The notes under the pieces were generated by a model, which did no database searches, was not told the DNA's origin, and was given only the letters and a program-made list of their open reading frames with translations. A stretch of 64,000 nucleotides of DNA from Diatrype stigma (taxonomy: Eukaryota; Ascomycota; Sordariomycetes; Xylariales; Diatrypaceae), in assembly GCA_022225965.2 (NCBI GenBank), contig JAKJXP020000008.1, positions 186,001-250,000 on the forward strand, written 5' to 3'. Position 1 is the first letter of the stretch, and each line of letters opens with the position of its first letter. Made by a program: the position numbers and the translations under genes. Shown in pieces: positions 1-10,434 of this stretch.

Positions 1-172
1 GAACTTCTCTATCAGTCATTCAGGAGAAAAGCACTACAATGGCTCTTTATCCTTGAATATCTGATATCGACTGGAAGATGCCCTCAAAACAAGATGCTTG
101 TCTCTGACTTTCCCAACCAACGATACCTTGAACCAGCACAATCGTTATACTAACCCTTGCAAGGTAATCAAC

Positions 173-3100
173 ATGCCAAAAACAGGAATCATTGGCTTAC
201 TGGCCACTTTGGGGATTGCCGCCCAGTTTGTTGCAGGACAGCTCAACCCTGACTGCAATCCACTGGAGGCAACTTGTCCACCGAAGAAAGCATGGCCAGA
301 GAAGAACTACTACATTGATTTCACGAAAGAGACGAAAGCGCCTCCAAACTGGATCGTTGCAGATTACGAGGTCGTCAACTTCACTCCGAACGGAGCCGAG
401 TTTCCTTACGCGAAGAGAAAGAATGCGCCGAATATGTGGACCGACTTCTACATGCTCGGTGGCCGCTACGATGTGGAAATGAAGATCGCACCAGGCCAAG
501 GCATTGTCAGCAGCGCCGTGCTTTGGTCCGATGCCCAGGATGAGATCGACTGGGAGTTCACAGGCAACCAATACGGAGAGAAACCCTTTCCACCCCCGGA
601 CGGTATGTGGACCGTCGAGACGAATATCTTTACACATGGAAAGATATGGGATGGTGCTGCGACCTACCAGAAGGAGGCATATAAACCTACAGAGCAATTT
701 CATACATACTCGGTCGAATGGGATGAGGACCACATCAACTGGTATGTCGACAACAAGCTTGTCCGCGGATTCTTAGCCAAAGATACACCCCAGGGATTTG
801 TCTTCCCTTCGTCCCCAATGAAGCTTCAGATTGGTCTTTGGGGCGGAGGTGATCCTGAGAACAATTATTGGACCATCCAATGGGCGGGTGGTGAGATTGA
901 CTTCAGCAAACTGCCTTACATTGCATACGTAAAGAGCGTCAACATCACCAACAAATATCCAGCATGCCAATACAGGTATAAGGATAAAGTAAGTCATGCT
1001 CGCAGATTTATGAAAAAGGGGTGTTGCTAATCGACCATAGACCGGAACGTTCGAGTCGATCGAGAGAATCCAGGACGGCTGCAGCCCGGTAGGAACACCA
1101 TCTTCTGAAACTACACCACCAAAACTCGTCAAGAATGAACTGACCCCAGGGCCATCTACTTATGTGGCTTCTCCACCACCTACTACTTCTGCTGACACCA
1201 CGGCTTCGTCTTCCATCCAGTCCTCATCTGTCAGCTCTCCGGCGCCATCGGACTCCATGCCGATGCCGGACTTGAGCACCTCTTCCTCCCCAGTCACAGA
1301 CGCCCCCTCGAGCGCTTCATCGTCTGTTGAATCAGTTGCAACATCAGCCGCAACATCAGCCGCGTCATTATCATCGTCGTTGTCAGTATCAGCGGGCGTC
1401 TCCTCTACCTCAAGTGGGGGGATATTGAGTAGCATAAGCTCTTACATCTTAGGAACGAGCACTACTGCCTCTGATACCAGCAGCGCACCTACTGGTACAC
1501 CCTCTTCCTCCAACGCTGACCAGTCCACTCCTGGTACTAGCAGTAGTGAATCTTCCCAGGCTACGACGCCGACGCTATCTGGTGCAAGTTCAGCTACTTC
1601 CAGTGGCTCAGTGATTACGACCAGCTCGACCTCGACCGTCTATTCGACCAACATATTTACAGTCACATCATGCCCGCCTGAAGTCACCAACTGCCCAACT
1701 GGGCAAGTCACCACAGAACTGGTGTCCCTCACCACGACAGTGTGCCCGGTGACTAGCACAATTGGAGTCGAAAACCCGGTCATTACGAGTAGTAGCTCCA
1801 TTCTCTCCTCAGTCTCCGAAAGTCTATCCTCGAGCATGCCTTTGAACACTTCTTCAGTGGCTGCAGTTGCGAGTTCTTCGTTGAGTTCTATCATATCTTC
1901 GGCCAGCTCCGTTCTAGCCAGCCCTTCAACGAATACCACTCTCAACAGCACGGGAACAACTACCGCTGCTCCTGTTCAGACGATTCCGACTTCGTATAGT
2001 GAAAGTAGCCGGATCGTTACTTCGACGATGTCGACCGTATATTCAACCAATATTGTCACCGTTACATCGTGTGCCCCTAGTGTTACGAATTGCCCGACGG
2101 GTCAAGTAACAACTGAAGTGGTTTCGATGTACACCACCATTTGCCCGGTCACCAAAGACATCATCGACGGGACGACTTATACCCAGAGCGAGAGTGTCTC
2201 CCCAACTTCATCATTACCATCGAGCTCATCTTCCCTAGTCTCCAGCGAGGCTTCTGCCCTACCACCCTCGAGTAGTTCACCAAGCACTTTGCCTCCGTCG
2301 GTTGGGACCTCTACGGTTGCTCCTATTAGCTCGGACGGGCCCTTCGTTAACACCACAACTCCCATTTCTGGAAGTTCCTCGGTGCTGCCAACCAAGGTCG
2401 CTACTAATTCATCGACCGCTCCACCGCTTTTGACAACCTCGACAGTGTATGCGACCAATATCTTCACGGTCACTTCGTGCCCACCTGAAGTGACCAACTG
2501 CCCTACAGGCCAGGTGACCACTGAGATTGTGTCCATGTATACGACGATATGCCCCGTGTCGCAGGTCCAGAGTACTGCCCAGTCCAGCGCCGAAGCCACC
2601 GCAGCACCCGTCCCCTCCAGCGCAGCCACCTCGCAGGCCGCTGCCATCCCTACTACTTCGAGCAAAATGGCCAGCAGCTCTGCAACTCTCCCAGGCTCGG
2701 CAAGTGCACCTGGCGTGCTCCCAAGTATTAGCACAACTCCGACCACTCCATCCTACACGACCTCTACGGTGTACGCGACCAACATCTACACGGTCACGTC
2801 CTGCGCCCCCGAGGTCACCAACTGTCCTGCGAGCATCGGCCAAGTCACAACCGAGATAATCGCTATCTCCACGACCGTGTGCCCGGTCACCGAGAAAGCG
2901 CCCAAGGAGTCGGCATCGGCTCCGGCTGCGTCGTCGATGGACGTGCCGAGCTACCAGATGAGCCCGGTTGATAGCACCATTGAGATGGGCACTGCGACCA
3001 CCCCTGCTGCGAGGTGAGCCAGGTTTCTTTTTTTTTAACCCCCCCCTTTTTTTTTTTGTTTTTTTTTTTTTTTTTTTTTTTGTTTTTTTTTTGTTTTTTG

Positions 3101-3779
3101 TTGTTGTTGTTGTAACAACGCTGAGCTAACCGGTGTCCTTAGCAGCCTCTCATCAAATGCGCCCACGGCCATTCAGAAGGTCCCTGAGCAGGACTACACC
3201 ACAACGCTGACCAAGTCCATCACCAGCCAGACGACGGTGAGCCTGAAACGACCAGGCTCAGAACCAGGACCAGGGCCAAGCCAGCAGCCACCGCCAGCCA
3301 GCAGCGGGGTGTGCGTCTGCGAGCCCACGACCGTCTCCGTGACCGTCACCGCAGCTGGCTCCACCGCCACCGTCACCGCCACCGTCGCCGCACCCGCAAC
3401 GAGCACCACCCAGCCGCCGTACCCCGTCAACACCAACGGCACCGGTAGCAACGCGACCTATGGGACCGGTAGCGGTGGCATGTACTACGGGACGGGGACG
3501 GGAGGTAGCATGAACTATGGTGGTGGCAGTGATGCGTACTACAAGACGGGCACGGCCTTGACGACGACTGCGGCCGAGGCTGTTGTTACAACTACTACGA
3601 CGGCCGCGGCTCCTCCGACCACCGCACCGGGTGAAGGCAGTAGTAGTACTGCGGCTGCGGCCAGCACCGCCGACACCAGCGCCGAAACGGCTATGACTCA
3701 GAGCACCGAGATGCCGATGCGGCGGTGGTTCAGGAGGGGCTACCACGGACACGGACATGGCCAACATAGACACGGCTGA
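173..3779 (+). CDS. GH16 Crh-type cell-wall transglycosidase with long Ser/Thr stalk
   Basis: Proposed exons are 173-988, 1041-3013 and 3143-3779 (1,141 aa). An N-terminal signal peptide (residues 1-22, ending AQFVAG) is followed by a Crh-type start (NPDCNPLEATCPP) and a GH16 domain with the catalytic motif DEIDWEF at residues 123-129. Known Crh1/Utr2 enzymes link chitin to beta-glucan in the wall. After the catalytic domain comes a roughly 650-residue Ser/Thr-rich region with four repeats containing TNCPTGQVTTE or close variants, then a Gly/Tyr-rich part and a His-rich end (HGHGHGQHRHG). The start at 173 is chosen because the signal peptide begins there; an in-frame ATG at 98 would spoil it. 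Crh proteins usually end in a GPI signal, and I see none. Intron 2 (3014-3142) holds a very long T tract. A further small intron at about 3237 is possible. Family call is secure; the third exon is less so. Confidence 0.88.
1629..2891 (+). repeat. Four imperfect stalk modules in the Crh-type protein
   Basis: The stalk has four related modules of about 42 residues, starting near 1629, 2025, 2437 and 2759. Each reads roughly STVY(S/A)TN followed by a VTSC segment, VTNCP, GQVTTE and a final CPV(T/S). Each has four cysteines at matching positions, and Ser/Thr-rich linkers of 65-105 residues separate them. Similar Cys-containing modules are common in fungal surface glycoproteins. The fourth module carries a two-residue insertion (NCPASIGQ instead of NCPTGQ). 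Confidence 0.85.
3030..3118 (+). repeat. Poly-T / GTT low-complexity tract inside an intron
   Basis: Inside the second intron of the Crh-type gene is a run of T tracts interrupted by single G bases and one C8 tract, ending in GTT repeats. It works as an oversized polypyrimidine tract before the TTAG acceptor at 3142. Such runs are error-prone in sequencing, so the exact length is uncertain. Confidence 0.8.
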
Positions 3780-4301
3780 TGAGTGTGGGAGAGGCTGACT
3801 GTGGCTATTTGGCGCTACTTCGTAGTCTCCGACTCCCTTTCTCTTCTTTCACGTTTTGAGTATTTTACGATCCACTTTTACCCCTTTCTTCTGGGTTCCC
3901 TAATTATGCTTCTTGTATATAAGTATAGTACTGTATAATAAGTTCATCTACCATTTATAAACACAATTCTTATAACTATAGCCTTAGTAAGAATGAAGGG
4001 AGGGCGTAGTAAACTCAACGTGATACTTCTCGGACCGGGCAGTGTTGATGGACCCCGTAACATCCGTAGTTCTTGTACCGCTATGCGAGGGGAGGGACGT
4101 GTGTAGATAGGAAGCTATCGATATAATGTGATATATATACAAGTTGTCATGATTGAAAAATAAATTAACCACCTGCAGCTATCATATGGTTTCAGATTAA
4201 GACGCCTATATATATGCATGGAGTTCCGTATTTGATGCCTCTCAGGTATAACTATAGATACCTGAACCCTTGGCTTGATGATGTAGAGCTAACCAAATCT
4301 C
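3780..4301. other. Convergent intergenic region, no gene seen
   Basis: This region lies between the stop codons of the convergent Crh-type and SET genes. It is AT-rich with TATATA motifs that may act as 3' UTR/poly(A) signals. A 62-residue open frame on the minus strand has no recognisable features. Confidence 0.5.
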
Positions 4302-5365
4302 CTACCCCTCTAAATCCCTCTGCCTTCGGCTTTTGTATTTCATAATTAACGTAAGCTGCTCAGCCACGAGAGCATCAGTCGGGCCCCAGACCACCATGCC
4401 TTTTACCAAACACCGATCCGCCCAATCAATTAAATGACCGTATGTTGTCGCTGCGAGTTCGTCCTCACCATTTCTCATGTATCGCAAGTATCGGGCCTCA
4501 CAGAATTCAGCCATCTCCTGGTACCTATGCGGGTTATTAGTCGCAATGCATTGTGATGTAGAAGCAGCATGGGGACTGACCTAAAAAATAATTCAATGCC
4601 ACCATTCTTATCTTCGAGTTCTTCGATGTTTGCGTGAAGGCGGTCATACTGAGCTTGAATCTCGTCTTCTTTGTCGTCGCCATCATCTTCAGGCCCAGTT
4701 TCGCCAGCAAGGTCAAGTTCATCCATTGATTCACGGAGCTCCTTGAAGGTATCCGCGCCTTGTCGATCCGCTATACAGGCGGAACAATCACAAGTGAAGC
4801 CCCATTTTGACAGTTGTTCCTCTCGATGTGATACAAGCGATACTCTGGGAATGTATTCGATCGTCAACTCCTCCCCGGACTTGATGTCACGCATTGCCTT
4901 GGAAACCCACCATCCCGGTGTCCATTCCACGCTATATGCGACGTTGGGGTCGCATGAATGATTGAATCTGCTTGTCAAGGGGAATAGTCCAATGGTCCCT
5001 GGGTCATCCTCGTTATCATCGCCGTCTTCCATGCTGAAGGCGTTTGTAGTGAATTTCGAGATTACATCTATGTAATGCTGTTTCACCGGTGTGGGAAGGA
5101 AGGATCCGTCTGCTCTCGGCTGTGATAATTCATCGTTTACACTGTTGAATAGGTCTTGGGTGACGTTGCCATGAAGCTCTGAGACTATGGCCTTCCCGTC
5201 GAAAGATAGCGCTTCATAAGCGGCGACGTATTCGGCGTACGTAGCACCGTCTCGAATACGTACGAGAGGTTGCTCCATGAAGATGGCAGTGCCCGCTGGA
5301 ATATCTTGAGTAGCGACACAACCCTTCCCCTTTCCCGGTATCGATTGAACCTCGAAAAGGGACAT
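4302..5365 (-). CDS. SET-domain protein (SMYD-like, fungal)
   Basis: Two exons on the minus strand, 5365-4581 and 4524-4302, give 335 aa; the 56-bp intron has a GTCAGT donor and a CTAAT branch site before CATAG. The protein opens with the SET-I start (residues 6-30, QSIPGKGKGCVATQDIPAG) and has the hallmark NHSCDPN at 135-141, GEELTIEYI near 164-172, and a post-SET cysteine cluster CDCSAC at 192-197. This order matches small fungal SET proteins related to the SMYD group, S-adenosylmethionine-dependent protein lysine methyltransferases. No MYND finger is seen. An acidic coiled segment (about 205-240) follows. The start at 5365 is preferred because the upstream 24 in-frame residues do not look like part of the fold. 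The substrate cannot be told from sequence. Confidence 0.85.
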
Positions 5366-6104
5366 AGCTATTGCGGGACTGCACGCTGGGCCAGGTTCTT
5401 CCGTCAAAATGATTATAAAGCGCGGTATTCCATACAATGCTGAACGTAGTCCTGAATGCTATAAAGCTGCCTGATAATATTGCGAATTATCTGGAGGAGA
5501 TATAACAGAGAAACGCAACATGGTGCATCCTCAAGTTCAAAAAGAACTGTGCATCTTAACGTACTCGAGCTCAAACCATAAACAATTACGTCCGCTTCCG
5601 GGAGACATATCATTGTTAGCACTATAACAAAGAGTGACGAAACAACATAGGAATAGATTAGCTTAGAGAACGCAAGTCTGTTATCAGCGGTATTGTAGAG
5701 TGACACCGCTCGTTCTAAGCTACCATATACACTCTCTTGCCACCAACTTTCGAATGCGCTTTGATTACATGTCCCGCTACAAGATCTACTTTGCTTACGT
5801 TCTTTTACGGTTGTAGCCAAGTAGGTGTGGAGGAACACGCCGATTCCTTTGTTCAGACTGTTGTTGGCCGCAAACGTACAATGTCCAATGCCCGTGAACA
5901 GATTCAAAGCCGTCCAACATGTCTAAAAAATGAATGCGGTAGAAGCTCTCATTGTCCATTGAAGAAACAGCATCTGCGCTTCAATATATTCTATGAACGA
6001 ATTCTCCCCCCTTAAGAGCTCTTGATGGTTTGTGTTTACACAGGTTCGAAAAGAAGACAGTAAAGGTTCCACTGCCTAACATCAACATTCATATATTTCT
6101 TACC
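5366..6104. other. Divergent intergenic/promoter region
   Basis: This is the shared upstream region of the divergent SET gene and the Arg-rich orphan. A 164-residue minus-strand frame (5413-5907) overlaps it, but its composition is erratic and no motif or splice pattern supports it, so it is not called. Confidence 0.4.
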
Positions 6105-7985
6105 ATGATTCCGCCATGTAACCACCCCTCGGGCGATGTTGATCCCGGCGACAGAACGAAATATTGGATGGATTTCGTCAACGAGCTTGAGGTGGTGTTT
6201 ATTAATAATTATAATATCGAGCTCGAGAGGGCAGGAGCATACCAGTCCTCAACAGAAGTTTTTCTGAGTTTCTACCGGACTGTCATTAATGGTTTGGGCG
6301 GACTGTTCGATGAACAGTGCTACAATGGCTCCGACAAGAACACGATGGCGGACGGTCACCCTTTCAGTCGAGCACTGTACCTTCTTGATGAGTGCTGGGA
6401 ACATGTGCGGCTGAATAGGGAAACACTACGGGGCGAGATAATCGCACTCCGTAGAATCCTGCGTGAGATAGGATCCGCACCTTGGAAAAACCTCCACCCA
6501 AGGGTTAACACCCATGTGCTTAATATGTTCATGTTACTATCTGAGATGTCACCGACTGCGCAGGAGTCATGGGACGGCGATGACCTTCGAGATAGCGAGG
6601 ACTTCCAGAAATTGTTCGACGACTTCCAGCAAAATGGCGCCCAGAATCTAACAAACGAGGCCTCCTGCAGTGTTCTCATCCTCCGGTCACAGCGCACCCT
6701 GGAACTTGCCATTGAGGCTCTTGGCCTACCGCCAACCCTCGCTTTAATTCCTCGGGACCTATTGGATGACGAGCAAAACCCCACGTATCTCCATTATCCG
6801 AGTACAGCTCCTGAGTTTCTCTATGGACGAAATGGACATCGGGGGATTCTGCACGTCAAGCATGCGTTTGGTGGCCCCATCACCGCGGACGAACAAACTC
6901 GCATGAACGCAGCGGCTAGGAGACGGAGCAGAGGTAATGACGGAGAGGCCACTCAACCGCCGAAGAGGCGCCGAAGGAACGCAACCTACACTCTGGCACT
7001 CGAAAATGTTGAAGCCGATCTTGTGAATATGGAATGCGACGCGGGTCGTGAGAGCGAGAGGCGCCGGCCGAACCAGGACCTCCTTGTCACACCGACCAAC
7101 CCATATACACCTGAAGTCCTGGACAGATACGATGGTGATTTCAGCGCCGCTATAGGGGATACGAATAGGGAGTTCTTCTTGCGCGACGACCCTCCGACCA
7201 CACCCGAGGGGCGCAATGCCATGCTCGACAGATTAAGCAACGCTATCGGCGAGCAGCGCGCGGCCGCGAGGGAGTTCGACTCGGGAAACAACAACCTCCA
7301 GCTCAAGAGGGCGAGGGTGGCGGCCTTCAAGATCAAGTACATGCGCGCGCTGTACATGAAGCTCCTCCTGATGAAGGACCCGCCCCTATCGGACGCGGCT
7401 ATGAGGCGTGCGTTGGCCTTGCGCCTCGAGGACTGGCGGCTGCACGAGGAGATCTGGAACACCGCGGACGTGAAGGCGGTAGGCCGACGATCCAAGACGA
7501 AATCCCGGGAGGCGAACCGGGAGAAGCGCCGGCAGCTCCAACACGACATCCGTCGGCGGGCCAAGAACGCAGTCAAATGGGAGGCCATGGAGGAGGCGCT
7601 CACTACCGGAGCTCCTGCCGAAGAAGAGGCAGTGGCGGAGGAACCCGAGGGCGTGGTGGAGCCCCAAGGGCGACCCGGGCAGCCTCGGAACGCCTGGGTG
7701 ATCGACAGAATCATGGGGAAGCACCGCCCGGGCCGGAGCGTTCTTTACAACAAAAGGCTCGAGCAGGCCCGGGAGAAGTGGCGGAGGGCGCGCATTGATG
7801 CGCGGAGCAGGGGCTTGCCCGAGCCTCCAAAACCAGTGCTGCGGGATACCGGGGCCGAGCCCTATGCTTTGGAGGGCCCGCCGGGACATGAACAACTCCC
7901 GGTGGGAACGGTATGGGAGAAGCTGCAGTACATGATTGTCCTGACGCACTGGCGAATTTACCAGGGCAGACTGATCCCGCGGTAG
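6105..7985 (+). CDS. Arg-rich orphan protein, probably nuclear
   Basis: A single uninterrupted exon codes for about 626 aa from the ATG at 6105 (MIPPCNHPSGD). An ATG at 6030 in the same frame adds 25 residues and cannot be excluded. I recognise no family. The N-terminal third is mixed alpha-type sequence. Near residue 300 is a basic run, PPKRRRRNATY, that fits a nuclear localisation signal. A second basic helix-rich stretch (about residues 400-500, with RRSKTKSREANREKRR) resembles DNA- or RNA-binding basic segments. A short Ala/Glu-rich acidic spacer follows, then another Arg-rich C-terminal part. GC content and codon use are those of ordinary genes, and the long open frame with many charged codons argues it is real. 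No intron was needed. It sits next to the RIP-mutated island but is not itself mutated. Confidence 0.6.
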   Translation: MIPPCNHPSGDVDPGDRTKYWMDFVNELEVVFINNYNIELERAGAYQSSTEVFLSFYRTVINGLGGLFDEQCYNGSDKNTMADGHPFSRALYLLDECWEHVRLNRETLRGEIIALRRILREIGSAPWKNLHPRVNTHVLNMFMLLSEMSPTAQESWDGDDLRDSEDFQKLFDDFQQNGAQNLTNEASCSVLILRSQRTLELAIEALGLPPTLALIPRDLLDDEQNPTYLHYPSTAPEFLYGRNGHRGILHVKHAFGGPITADEQTRMNAAARRRSRGNDGEATQPPKRRRRNATYTLALENVEADLVNMECDAGRESERRRPNQDLLVTPTNPYTPEVLDRYDGDFSAAIGDTNREFFLRDDPPTTPEGRNAMLDRLSNAIGEQRAAAREFDSGNNNLQLKRARVAAFKIKYMRALYMKLLLMKDPPLSDAAMRRALALRLEDWRLHEEIWNTADVKAVGRRSKTKSREANREKRRQLQHDIRRRAKNAVKWEAMEEALTTGAPAEEEAVAEEPEGVVEPQGRPGQPRNAWVIDRIMGKHRPGRSVLYNKRLEQAREKWRRARIDARSRGLPEPPKPVLRDTGAEPYALEGPPGHEQLPVGTVWEKLQYMIVLTHWRIYQGRLIPR

Positions 7986-8943
7986 AGTTGGTGCTCATCG
8001 ATGGTGTTTAATATTCACTTATTTCCGCATTCCTTGAAATGGGCGCACATAGCCATTCCATCCCGCCTCACGGGACGGATCACATCCTACTTGATTGTAC
8101 TGTATATCCTCAGCAGACTATATGCCCCTTCAGTAGCACCTGGACCCATAAAAACAAAGGGGTGGACAACAGATGGAGCAAGGCCACCACCATCTGCTAG
8201 GATGTTAATTATTTTCACATAATTAAATTGCTTTCCGTAGTGTCGTATTGGAGAATTAAAGATTGCATAACCTCATTAACGGTGATCCCTGGTGAATTCG
8301 TCAACGGGATTATATGTACTAAAGTAAGGAGTAACCAAGCGCTATATAAAGGGGCGCCAAGCCATTAGTAGATGCCCCACTGGATTAGGTAATCCACGCC
8401 CCCCTATCCAGGCTATGCAAACTTTCGTAACCACCTGTTCATTACCGCAAAATATCAAGGGAGAGACCTCATCCAGAAGACCATAGTTTATGCAAGTTGC
8501 GCCTGGGAACGGTGTACTGTGTATTTGGGTATATTTTCCTGACTACTGAATGGCGTATAGGGTAGTGGTAGATGGCAGCGAAAGTTGTGTCACACCTAGT
8601 GGGAGCCTTAGTCGGCAACCTATCAGGATGTGTAAGAGTATAAATCTTAAAAGGACGTTTAGAACTAAACAGTTTAAACGCTCGTACTTTTCCCGTGCCC
8701 AATAGGAGGCCTTCGTGTAAGTAATGCCTTGGAAACGTCCTGTTGTATAGATTTATTTATATATAATTAGGGATCTGGGTACTATTAATGCCGTATCAGA
8801 AAGTCCTAGCTCGAATGTGCCACGCCGATGGCGTACTGCATGGCTGGTTCTGATACCGAGCAAATCGGTGTTTTAATTTGCTTAATGTGTATTTGTGTAC
8901 CCAGTAATGATAAATTTCGAGCTTACCCGCACTCAAGTAGGGT
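7986..8943. other. Intergenic flank of the transposon nest, no gene seen
   Basis: Mixed-composition DNA lies between the orphan gene and the left end of the hAT-like element. TATAAAGGGG at 8344 could be a core promoter element, but no open frame follows it convincingly. Frames of 60-80 codons here have no support. Confidence 0.4.
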
Positions 8944-8974
8944 CAGGGTGTCACGTAACGCAATCCATTGCAAC
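8944..8974 (+). repeat. Left terminal inverted repeat of hAT-like element
   Basis: Starts CAGGGTGTCACGTAACGC. It pairs with the inverted copy ending at 24276. The sequence keeps CA/TG dinucleotides, unlike the interior. Confidence 0.6.
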
Positions 8975-9066
8975 CGGGACCTCTCGTGGATGGATTGCAA
9001 TAACTGCAATTACCCCCTTAAAATCGGTGGGTTGTAATTGCGTAATTGCAACGTAATTGCAATGGC

Positions 9067-9250
9067 TATTGGTAGGTACGTACGTATAATCAAAGAAAGC
9101 AAATAACAATTAAATAAGACGGTTATGTATTAAAGTGTTTAAGATAAAAAGAAATCTATTTAAGGAATTACGGGCGGAAGCCTGTAATTATATAAAACTA
9201 ACTTGCTTATATAATAACAACGCGTGCTAACGCATTAGATATAACCATTA
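9067..9250 (-). repeat. Copia LTR 1 (leftmost)
   Basis: About 184 bp; starts TATTGGTAGG after the ATGGC target copy and ends ATAACCATTA. Together with the 0.5 kb that follows it is repeated at 9749-10430. Confidence 0.75.
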
Positions 9251-9748
9251 TTTACTTTGTTTTTTTTTGCGATTTAATCGCGAACTGTGCCGTCGAATTA
9301 ACTATATAACTCTTCGTTTTTCGAATTATTATTCTTTTTTTACCTATTCTTTCAGCCTTATGTTAACCTTATTGCGATCGATTAATAACCTTATGGCTTC
9401 GTTAAGGAACGCCTTTATTATGGCGTTTATAGGGTTGCAAGTGCCATGAATTTATTTGATTTTATTTATTTCTTTGTTCTTATATAATTAACGAAAGGCC
9501 ATAAGGTTAATTATTAATCGTTTTTCGTTAATGCTTCTTATTTGTATTAAGTATTGGTATAAGAAAAAGAAATCCATATAAAGAACAAATAAAACGTAAA
9601 GGAATAATAGTCGTTTTAAAATTGTATTAATAATATAATGAATAATATACCCGACATTAAAACCTTGCATTATACCATAAATCTCGCTAGCCAGGACGTT
9701 ACGAATTATCTTTTTGTATTTAATAAATAACCAATAAATAACATTACC

Positions 9749-9934
9749 TATTAGTAGGTACGTACGTATAATTAAAGAAAGCAAATAATAATTTAAGTAA
9801 AACGGTTATATATTAAAGTGTTTAAGATAAGAAGAAGTCTATCTAAAGAATTGCTAGCGGAAACCTATAGTTATATAGAACTAGCTTGCTTACATAATGG
9901 CAACGCGTGCCAGCGCGTTAAAATATAATCATTA
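9749..9934 (-). repeat. Copia LTR 2
   Basis: About 186 bp; starts TATTAGTAGG and ends ATAATCATTA. It acts as the 3' LTR of element A in its minus-strand orientation. Confidence 0.75.
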
Positions 9935-10434
9935 CTTATTTTGTTTTCTTTTACGATTTAATTGCGAATTATGCCGTCGACCTAATTACATAACTCTTTA
10001 TTTTTTAAACCATTATTTCTTTTTTATTCATTCTTTTAATTTCATATTAACTTCGTTGCAATTAATTAACGACCTTATCGACTTATTAAAGAATACTTTC
10101 GTTATGGCATTAACCGGATTGCAATTACCATAAATCCATCGGATCTTATTCATTTTCTTATTTTCATACGATTAACGAAAGGCCATAAAATTAATTATTA
10201 ATCGCTTTTCGTTAATACTTCTTATTTATACCAAGCATTAATACAGAAAAAAAAAATCCGTATAAAAAACGAACGGAACGCGAAAAAAAATTAAACGTTC
10301 CAGAATCGTATTAATGGTACAATAAATAACGTATCTAACGTTAAAACCTTATACCATGCCATAAATTTCGCTAACGAAAACGCTTCGAATTATTTTCTTA
10401 CATTTAATAAACGACTAATAAATAATATTGCTAA

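Larger units (their letters stand above)
9067..10430. repeat. Direct duplication of a roughly 682-bp unit (LTR plus 0.5 kb)
   Basis: Unit 9067-9748 is repeated as 9749-10430. Each has the LTR followed by a block with the shared segments CGAAAGGCCATAA and TTTTCGTTAAT. The 0.5-kb block is missing from element B, where LTR 3 joins the RNase H end of the polyprotein directly. The two plus-strand frames of 60-78 codons in this block resemble each other only because the DNA is duplicated. Confidence 0.75.

Noticed and set aside
5413..5907. 164-codon minus-strand frame upstream of the SET gene
   Set aside because: No domain, splice logic or coding bias; it lies in the intergenic region of two divergent genes.
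9267..10133. Two similar frames (60 and 78 codons) with FNCELCRRPNYITL-like sequence
   Set aside because: They resemble each other only because the DNA is duplicated; both lie in a RIP-mutated copia block on the non-coding strand.
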